Below are positions 31,200 to 41,600 of a stretch of DNA of 64,000 bases, piece by piece. The stretch covers positions 4,398,409-4,462,408 of the forward strand of contig BCHX01000005.1 of NCBI GenBank assembly GCA_001599755.1, written 5' to 3'. Each line of letters begins with the position of its first letter. Position 1 is the first letter of the stretch. The position numbers and the translations under genes were made by a program. The notes below the pieces were generated by a model. It was not told the origin of the DNA and made no database searches. It saw nothing but the letters and a program-made list of their open reading frames with translations. This DNA is from Gliomastix tumulicola. Taxonomy: Eukaryota; Ascomycota; Sordariomycetes; Hypocreales; Bionectriaceae.

Positions 31200-32622
31200 G
31201 ATGAAAATGGTCGGCAAAAATGTTGGGCAAGCGCAGTGGTGAGTTCTGTCAAGTAGTAGATGACGATGGTGGTGACCTTCTGGTCGGAGGGAGATGTTTT
31301 AGAATTGCTCAATCCTCAAAGGAGAGGGGACTCGTGCAGAATGCAACATCGGGATTAATACGCGTATTTGCGGCATTCTCGACTACTTCTGCAGATTGCG
31401 CCGCTCGAGGCGGTAGACAGCCACAGGCAGCATCATGCCACCCACCCCACCACACTTCCTTCAGCATGTCCGATGGCCAGAGAAGACTTCTGCCTCTTTG
31501 AACACTTTTAGAACTGACCAGACTTCGCTCCTAGGCCCGCCAACCATCCAAGTCTTATGCAGGGAACCGGGGCCGCTTGCTTGTCATCGATGTCACTTTA
31601 TTCAGCCTATGCAAGTCTTACAGCGGTGAATTCGCTACTAAGTCAAGTAAGCCGACGCTCAGTTTACTACTACCTTCCATTTCTAGGCACCGCTATTATC
31701 GATGAGACTCACCTTGGAGCCTGTGGCTCACCTCCCCCGGGGAGGGGTGTCACCAAGCTAGAAACCCAGCCAGGTCGTGGAATAAAAATATTGAAGTTGA
31801 TCGGCATATCGGGACTCCACTCAAGGTTAACGTAACATAGAACGGGCCTCGCGATAGAGCTGAGGGGCCGACAAGCCGTAGAAGGACGTTGAGACCACGA
31901 TACTTCTGGTATACCTGGTGATAGAGGAGCTTCGCCCTACCCAGTCCACAACCTGGCAATCTAGACCAAGAGACCAGAGAATCCTCCAATGCACACGAAG
32001 CAAGAGAGAGGAGCTCCCGCGCTGATCTAGTGTCACATCAGGGCCAGGGTGTGAGGCCTATTGGCGGACAATATGCAACTTCTACCGAACGACGAACCCG
32101 CTGCTTGAGCATGAGAAAGCGTACCGGGCTTGTAATCTATGTCCTCTATTGGCTTCTGTGGCGATTAAAAGGTGCGTGAAAAATATGCCAGATGCTGTTG
32201 CAGCTCTTATCGCTTCCCTAGTCTATATTTGCTAGAGGAACACCTTATGGCTGAACCCTTTACCACTCCCGTGCCACACCTCGTGCCTGCACTATTCTGG
32301 TCCAGCAGGTTGCAGCTGACCTTGATAGACTAAGTCCCATATTTGGAAGATTCAGTAGTACACTACCAGTAGACAATCGTGGAAATTACCCACCTTGTCC
32401 TATGCATGCTCAGTTGACGTGTGAGGTATTTCTAGTCCGTCTACCTGGTCAAGCAGCCTAGACTCGCCAGCCATACGTCCTCCTATAAGACACGGTAGGC
32501 GGCCCCAAACAATGGCACACTGAAGGATCAGTGCTCGTTCATCCACGCCAAATCAAACTATCACCAAAGGAGTTATTGTCTAATCATCGTCTCGTATCTT
32601 GACCCTCCGCAGCAGAGCCATC
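31200..32622. promoter_or_regulatory. Shared divergent pcbAB-pcbC promoter, 1.42 kb
   Basis: The divergent promoter of ACV synthetase and isopenicillin N synthase, of similar size to those known in other beta-lactam fungi. Motifs read directly: PacC consensus GCCARG at 31769-31774, 31952-31957 (minus strand) and 32043-32048; CCAAT at 31986-31990 and, on the minus strand, at 32060-32064 and 32148-32152. A CreA-type CCGGGG lies at 31737-31742 inside an inverted repeat. A TATA-like tataag lies at 32484-32489, about 135 bp before the pcbAB start. The PacC and CCAAT motifs alternate within about 385 bp, which looks like an organised control region. Confidence 0.75.
31731..31745. repeat. Perfect 7-bp inverted repeat with embedded CreA-type motif
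   Basis: Arms CCTCCCC and GGGGAGG are separated by a single C. The middle contains CCGGGG, which fits the CreA consensus SYGGRG. It lies in the pcbAB-pcbC promoter, 532 bp upstream of pcbC. Confidence 0.7.
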
Positions 32623-35600
32623 ATGCCTCTTCCTTCAGAGGTGGATTCAGCTACTGTTTCAGTAGACACAGACCCCAAGACAAAGCCGTCTGTCGTTGTC
32701 AGTGAGATATCAGCACACGGGAGCGATGACGATGACGAGGTCTCGCATGAAGAGTGCAGCATTGGCGTCGGTTGTCAACTGCATAACGACACATCGTGCT
32801 TGTTGTCCTCCTCGGCAATGAACCACTGGGTCAACACCACACGAGATATTCCTGAGCGCTGCGACCTCAGCGGACTCTCTCTCGAGCCAGTCAAATATCA
32901 GCTAGCCTCCACAGGCTTAGAAACGAAGGCTCTCGCGACACAGCAGCGGGGTATAGCAGTGCCTCACGATGTCGCTTCGGCTCTGAAGAAAATGGTGGAA
33001 GAGCCAGGCCTGCCGGCCAATATACCAATTCTATTTGCCGTTCACCAGATGCTGAAAGGTTTTGGCAATGGAACCCACACTGTCACTGCTTCCCTCACTC
33101 CGGATGCCCATCAGAACCCAGCCAAGACAGACGACAGGACGTGGAGAATATCTCCCATGATCTTGAATCACGAGGACTTGCCCGGCCGGACGGTTAAGCA
33201 GGGAATCCAAGAGATGGCAAACCTTTTGAAGCTAGAGAGCTCCACCGATCTTGTTCCAACTACGGTCGGAGAGCTTGTCAGGTCTGAGCTTCTCGATCTC
33301 ATCGTCGTGGAAGGGAGTGCCTTGACTGATGCACCCTTGCCCGACTTCCCTCTTATCCTTCACATCGACCAAGGCCAAATGCCATGGGTGCTTACCATGC
33401 GCTACGCCGCCGAGCTCTTCGACACTATGGTCATCGATAGCTTCTTAAGTGCGCTCTGCACTCTGCTGGGAGCCACAGCGCACCCCGAGAGGACTCTAGG
33501 CGAGATTGAGCTTCTACCAGCCGCGCAGGTTGAGCAAATGGATGCGTGGAACAACACGGACGGCAGCTACCCAGCCGAAAAGAGGCTACATCATCTATTT
33601 GAAGAAGCCGCTGAGCGTGCCCAGGACAAAGTGGCCATCATTTTCGAAGAGCAACGAGTGACCTACCGCAATCTCAACGAGCTGGCTAATTTGATGGCTC
33701 ATCACATACGTTCTATGGGTGTCGTTCCCGAGCAACTTGTCGGTCTTTTCCTTGACAAGAGCGAAAAGATGATTGCTACCATCCTCGGTATTTGGAAGTC
33801 CGGGGCTGCACATGTTCCCATCGACCCGACTTACCCAAACGATCGTGTGCGATTTGTTCTAGACGATACCAAGACCCGAGTCATCATTGCAAGCCAGCGG
33901 CACGTGCAGAGGCTGCAGAACGAGGTTGTAGAGGACAGAGACATCAAGATCATCTCTTTGGAGCCTTTGCTCGACTCGCTACTGGAGCAAGGACACCATT
34001 CGAGCGAACGCACCCAAAACCCCGCAGGCCTTGCTCTAACGAGCAAGCAACTGGCATATGTCACGTACACGTCAGGCACAACGGGGTTTCCCAAGGGAAT
34101 CTACAAAGAGCACACCAGCGTGGTCAATAGCATCACTGACCTCTCTCTCAAGTATGGCGTTGCTCAGGGAGACGACGAGGTGATCTTGCTGTTTTCTGCC
34201 TATGTGTTCGAGCCCTTTGTGCGGCAGATGCTCATGGCATTAACGACGGGGCATCAGCTGGCTATCATCAACGATGAGGACAAATACGACCCAAACACCC
34301 TGCTTCCTTTTATCCGAGCCCACAACGTCACGTACCTGAACGGAACTGCATCTGTGATCCAGGAATACGACTTTATTACTTGCACGTCACTGAAGCGGAT
34401 TATTCTCGTCGGAGAGAATCTTACAGATGCGCGCTACAAGGCGCTGCGACGGCGGTTCAAGGCTAGGATCTTCAACGAATACGGCTTTACTGAGTCGGCC
34501 TTTGTCACCGCCCTCAACATTTTCGAGCCTGACTCTGTGCGGACGAACATGAGTCTGGGTCGACCAGTGCGCAACGTCAAGTGCTATATCCTCGATCCAT
34601 CCCTCAAGCGGGTGCCTCTGGGTGTCACGGGCGAGCTGCATATTGGTGGTCTGGGCATCTCGAGGGGCTACATGAATCGCGACGAGCTCACTCGCCAGAA
34701 GTTCTTGCCCAACCCATACCAAACCGACGAGGAACGGGGACGTGGCGTTAACGGACTCATGTATAAGACAGGAGATCTGGCTCGCTGGCTTCCCACCGGG
34801 GAGGTCGAGTATCTTGGCAGAGCGGACTTCCAGATCAAGCTGCGCGGAATTCGGATTGAGCCTGGTGAGATCGAGGCGACGTTGGGCATGTATCCTGGAG
34901 TGCGAACAAGTATTGTCGTGTCTAAGAAGCTACTGAACCAAGGCATGGAGACCACCCAGGAAGCCCTTGTGGGATACTTCGTCTGTGACGAGCAGGTACT
35001 CTCAGAGCATGACCTCCTCGCTTTCCTTGAGACAAAGCTTCCACGATATATGATCCCTGCCCGCCTCATTCAGCTGCGGCAAATTCCCGTCACTATCAAC
35101 GGCAAGGCTGATCTGCGGGCTCTGCCTGCTGTTGAAATATCCATCTCGCCCGTCTCTTCAGAAGATGCTCCGCCTGCGAAGTTGAGAGACGAGATTGATC
35201 TCGCCCTCGGCAAGATCTGGGCGGATGTGCTCAGTGTCCCGTTCGAGCACATTGATCTTGACAAAAGCTTCTTTCGCCTTGGTGGTCACAGCATTACTTG
35301 TATCCAGCTCATTGCCCGTGTTCGACACACCTTCAGCAAGGGTATCACGATTGAGGAGGTGTTCCAAACAAAGACGCTGCGAGCCATGTCCGATTTGATC
35401 CGAGCCAAGGAACAAGATACGCAAGGCTCAGCCAAAACATCTCACTCCTCGAGTGATGTAGTCAGCGGCACGTACATAGCCAACAGCTTGCAGCAGGGAT
35501 TTGTGTACCACTCACTCAAGACCCAACATTCAGATGCATACATCATGCAGTCTTGTCTAGCGTATAAGACAAAGTTGGACGCGGATCTCTACAAAGCGGC

Positions 35601-38600
35601 ATGGGAGTCGATCTACTCGAGGCATCCTGGGTTGAGATTGCGCTTCTGCTGGAAAGACGAAGTGAGCCAAGTTGTGGAACAGGGCGTCAACCTGGACTGG
35701 CGTGTTCTGGATTGGAGCCAGACTCTGGACGAAGCAGCGCAGCGACTTCTCCTGGAGCGGACGCAAAGTGAAGATCGAACAGAAGCGTACAGGCTCGATG
35801 AAGGACCATTGTTTCGCCTCTACTTCATCAGCCTTCCATTCGATCATTCTTTGTGCTTCTTCAGCTGCCACCACTCGATTTTGGATGGATGGAGTCTGCC
35901 ATTGCTTTTCGAATACGTGCACGAGGCGTATTTGGCCCTTGTGTCGGGGTTAACTCTTCCCTTGGGTCATGATCCGGCCTACCTCCAGAGCCAACAATAT
36001 CTACAGAACCACCGTGATGACCACCTCGAGTTCTGGGCGGATCAGATTGGGAGAATTGAGGAGCGATGCGATATGAATGCTTTGCTCAACGAAGCGAGCC
36101 GGTACAAAGTACCACTTGGGGATTATGACCAGATCCAGGAGCAGAGGCAACAAACCATTGAATTGCCATGGGATGAAACGATGGCAAGCCTCAGGGACGA
36201 ATGCTCCAGTCAAGGAATAACTCTTCACTCCGTCCTTCAGCTCGTCTGGCACCTTGTTCTCCGTGCCTATGGCGGCGGATCTCACACAATCACTGGCACA
36301 ACGATCTCTGGTCGAAACCTTCCAGTGGAAGGCATTGAGCGTGCTCTTGGCCTTTTCATCAACACGCTTCCTCTTGTCATTGACCATGAGCTCTGCAGCA
36401 ACAAGACCGTGCTTGAGGCTATCGTCCATGTACAAGATCAGGTGAACGCTATGAACTCCAGAGGAAACGTTGAGCTAGGACGAGTTCAAAAGGATGACCT
36501 GAAGCACGGCCTGTTCGACACTCTGTTTGTGTTGGAGAACTATCCTAATCTTGACACATCCAAGAGACTGCGTCATCAGGAGAGGCTCCAGTATGAGATC
36601 GAAGGTGGCACGGAGAAGCTCAGCTATCCACTAGCTGTAATTGCTCAAGAGCATGACAACGAGACCTGCTCCTTCACCCTCTGCTACGCCAGCGAGCTGT
36701 TCACGGACGAGACTATTCACGACCTGCTCCATACAGTACGGGACGCTTTCCGGACAATTGCACAGAACCTTGGGACGCCTATCCGTGACATTGAATACCT
36801 CTCTACCCGCCAGATCGAGCAACTGGACAAGTGGAATGCCACGGCAACCGAGTTCCCCAACTGCACACTTCACTCCCTGTTTGAGTCTGAAGCCCAGCAG
36901 AAGCCAGACAAGATCGCCGTTGTCTATGAGGATTCACGACTGACATACGAAGAGCTCAACGCCCGCGCTAATGCCCTGTCTTACTACCTCATCGGACAAG
37001 CCCCCATCAAGCCCAACCAGCTGATAGCTTTGGTGATGGACAAAAGCGAGCATATGATCACCAGTATCTTGGCCGTGTGGAAGACTGGTGGTGCGTATGT
37101 GCCGATCGACCCCAGCTACCCCGACGACAGAATTAGCTACATCCTGGAGGACACAGCTGCGGTGGCCATTATTGGAGATGAGAAGTACTTGGGCCGTTTG
37201 AGTGGCCTGAGAAAAGAGTCGGTGCCACTGGTCCCGTCAAACCTCGTGCTCCAACTTCCTCGAAGTCTCGTCCATCCCCAGTCACTGTCCACGCCCCAGG
37301 ACCTTGCATACGTCATGTACACCTCTGGCACGACTGGCCGACCCAAAGGAGTCATGGTTGAGCATCACGGCGTCGTGAACTTGGCCGCGTCTCTGAGTCA
37401 GATATTCGGGCTTCGGGAAACCGATGACGAGGTCATCTTGTCCTTCTCAAACTACGTCTTCGATCATTTTGTTGAGCAGATGACAGATGCGCTACTCAAC
37501 GGACAGACCCTGCTCGTGCTCAATGACGAAATGCGTGGTGACAAGGAGAGACTCTACCGCTACATCGCAACGAATCGTGTCACATACCTCTCGGGTACGC
37601 CCTCTGTTATCTCCATGTACGAGTTCAGCCAGTTTCATAACCACTTTCGACGGATCGACTGTGTTGGTGAAGCCTTCAGCGAGCCCGTCTTTGACAAGAT
37701 CCGGGACACGTTCCCGGGCCTGGTCATCAACGGCTACGGCCCGACCGAAGTCAGCATTACTACCCACAAGCGCCTATACCCCTACCCAGAAAGGCGAACC
37801 GACAAGAGCATTGGAAAGCAAGTTGCGAACAGCACTAGCTATGTGCTCAATAGTGACATGAAACGGGTTCCCATCGGTGCAGTTGGTGAACTCTTTCTCG
37901 GCGGAGACGGCGTGGTTCGCGGCTATCATAATCGCCCCGATCTGACAGAGGATCGATTCCCCATCAACCCTTTTCAATCCGAGCAAGAGAAACGAGAGGG
38001 TCGGAATGGGCGCCTGTACAAGACAGGAGATCTGGTCCGGTGGATCCAGACGGCAGATGGCGAGGTGGAATATCTTGGGCGGAATGATTTCCAAGTCAAG
38101 ATACGGGGGCAGCGCATCGAGCTGGGCGAGATCGAGGCTATTCTCTCGTCATTCCCGGGAATCACCCAATCCGTTGTCCTAGCTAAGGACAGGGCAAGTG
38201 ATGGGCAGAAGTATCTCGTGGGATACTACGTCTCGCCAGTTTCACCCACTCCCCAGGCCATCCGCAGGTTCATGCAAACACGGCTTCCCGTGACTCTTGT
38301 ACCCGCGCGGCTTATGTGTATCGACAAATTCCCAGTCACAGTCAGCGGGAAGCTGGATTCTCGGGCTCTGCCAGTTCCTGACGAGACAGTTGATGAAGAC
38401 ATCATCGCACCCCGATCCGAGGTGGAAAGAATTCTCGCAGACATCTGGGCAGAGCTCCTGGAGATACCAGTACAAAGCATCAGCATCTACAGCGACTTCT
38501 TCAGCCTTGGGGGTGATAGCCTTAAGAGTACTCGGCTCTCATTTGCTGCGACACAGCGACTCGGGCAAGCTGTTAGTGTCAGCAGCCTCTTCCGACATCC

Positions 38601-41600
38601 CACTATCGAGTCTTTGGCTCACTGGATAGTCCGGGGAACGACAGATCTCCAGCCAGTTCCTCCGTTGTGCGACAGCGAGCTGCAGGAAATTCCCGTGTCG
38701 CCAGCGCAAGAGAGGCTCCTATATCTGTATGAGCTTGAAGGCTGTGGCGATGCTTACAACATTCCGTTGCACTTTGCCCTGACACGCTCTATTTGTGTTG
38801 CCTCTTTCGAACAGGCGCTTCGCGCTACGGTTGCTAGACACGAGGCTCTGAGGACGCTACTAGTACGCTCTAACCAAAGCTCGAGATACTGTCAAAACCT
38901 TCTCGACGTCGAGGAGGCCCAGATGCTTCTCACATTTGACGTTCTTGAGCTAGACTCGCGTGCGAGCATGGAGTCTCATATGGTATCATTCGCTCAGTTG
39001 CCTTTCAACCTTCGGTCTGGACTGCCCTTGCGCGTTCAGGTCTACAACACAAATGGAGAGGGTGAGACAGGCCTCTTTGTGAGCTTCGTTTTCCATCACA
39101 CGGCATTTGACGCATGGTCTTGGGACATATTCCAGCGAGACGTTCAGGCTGCCTACCAGTCCATTTCAAGGGATGGGGGTGCACCTACTCTTTCACCCCT
39201 GCGCGTGCAGTACAAGGAATACTCCGTTGAACATCGCAAGACATTGTCATCCGACCATCGCAAAGTCCTCGTTGACTTCTGGTCGGACAAGCTTGCCGAC
39301 ATGGAACCATTATTTCTTCCCACTGACAGAACCCGACCCGCTCAGTTTAACTACTCAGGTCACGACCTGGACTTCATGCTTGACAGAGAAACAGCCCAGG
39401 AGTTGAGATCTCTAGCAAAGAGCGAGGGGAGCACGCTTTACTCCACCATGCTCACAGCATTCGTCTTCTTGCTCAAGGTGTATTCCAACCAGAAAGACAT
39501 CTCCATTGGGATCCCCGTCGCGCATCGCAATCACCCTGACTTCGAGTCAGTTGTTGGTTTTTTCGTCAACCTGCTGCCGCTGCGCGTGCAGGTGTCGCAT
39601 TCTAACATCGGGAGACTTGCCAAGGTGGTGCAGCAGGAGATTGTGAACTTGCAAATTCATCAGGATATGCCTTTCCAGGAAATCACCAAGATGCTGCACG
39701 TCGACCAAGATCCTAGCCGTCACCCACTCGTTCAGACCGTATTCAACTGGGAGCAGGAGAGCCTGAACAATATTGAGGAGGGCGATTGCCTCACGATGAA
39801 GAGTTACAACTTGTCTTGCGCAGCACCGTCAGTTGCTAAGTTTGACCTCAATGTCACCGTGAAGGAGACCCCAGAAGGCCTGCGTGTCAATTTCAACTAC
39901 GAAACAAGTCTGTACAGCCAAGAGACAATAGAAGGTCTTCTACACACCTATAAAAACCTTGTCGTACAGATGGCCAGCAATGGATCAGGCTCCGACTTTT
40001 CTATCCAGCCCCTTGACAGCGATTTTGCTACAGCACGAGAGGCTCCCTTGCAAGGCAGTAGCGATGCGCAGCCTTTAAGCCAACTCTTTGAGGAGCAAGC
40101 AGCGCTCCAAGCCGGTGAGATTGCCATCACGAATGGTTACACGAGCATCACCTTCGCCGATCTCAATACCAGGGCCAACCAAATGGCGAGGTGGATGATT
40201 GCCAGCCAACAGATCAAAACGGAAGATCGCGTCGCACTCATTTTTGACAAGAGCATCGACATGGTTGTCAGTATCATTGCCATCTGGAAGGCTGGGGCCG
40301 CATATGTTCCTTTGGATCCAAGTTATCCCTCTCAGCGAATCAAGTTCATCTTGGAGGACTCTGGTGCCAAGCTGTTGCTTACCACGAGTTTTCATCGCAT
40401 TAGGATCGAGGGCTTACCGAGCATGTCTATTGCAACGATGGATTCTCCAGACATGATCAACGCCCTGAATCACGAGGATGGTCATGATCTCCAATTACCT
40501 ATCCATCCTACAGACCTGGCCTACGTCATCTTCACCTCAGGAACTACCGGAAAGCCCAAGGGTGTACTAGTCGAGCACCAGAGTGTAGCGAAGCTACGCA
40601 CGGCTTTGGTTCAAAGATATTTCTCGCAGGACAGCGAACCTCACGCAGTTCTTTTCGTGTCTAATTATGTCTTTGATTTCTCAGTCGAGCAGTTCTGCTT
40701 GTCCTTTCTCAGCGGTAACAAGCTTGTCATTCCTCCCGAAGATGGCTTGACGCATGAAAGCTTCTACCGTGTCGCCGCAATGGAGAGAGTTTCTTATATC
40801 AGTGGAACACCATCGGTGCTTCAACAGGTCGATCTGTCCCGGATCCCCTCTCTTCGCATGGTCACCGCTGCCGGAGAGGAGTTCCATCGTTCTCAGTATC
40901 AGAACATGCGCGAGCGATTCAGGGGCCCAATCAACAACGCGTACGGAATCACGGAAACAACGGTGTATAACCTGATCACGACATTTGAAGAGAATACACC
41001 GTTCGACAAGTGTCTCAGAGAGGAGCTCCCAGGCTCTCAGGTCTATGTCCTGAACGATGAATTGCAACGTGTCCCTCTTCACGCTGTGGGCGAGCTCTAC
41101 CTTGGGGGCGACTGCATCGCCCGCGGGTACCTCAACCAGGAGAACTTAACACGAGAGCGATTTATCCCTAGTCCCTTTGTGGAAGGCGAGCGACTATATA
41201 AGACGGGTGATCTTGTCCGATTGCGAGCTTGTGGCCAATTGGAGTATCTGGGCCGTCGGGACCAGCAGGTGAAGCTACGGGGTTTCCGTATTGAGCTGTC
41301 CGAAATCAGCAACGCCTTGTCGTCCGTCCCGGGTGTCAAGGAATCGGCCGTGGTTCCGCGTTACGAAGGAGACAGTCCCTCGTCCCGAACTATCTCGTCA
41401 CTCATTGGCTACTATGTTGTTCAGGAGGGAGTCGTCTGCACGCCCGAGGACATTCGCGGCAGTCTTTGTGCCACCCTTCCGCCATTCATGGTTCCCGCAC
41501 AAATCCATTGCCTCGAGCATTCACTTCCGACTACGGTCAATGGAAAGCTTGACGTAGCTCGATTGGCCGCCCTGAAGGATCATCAGCAAGCAGAGTCCTA

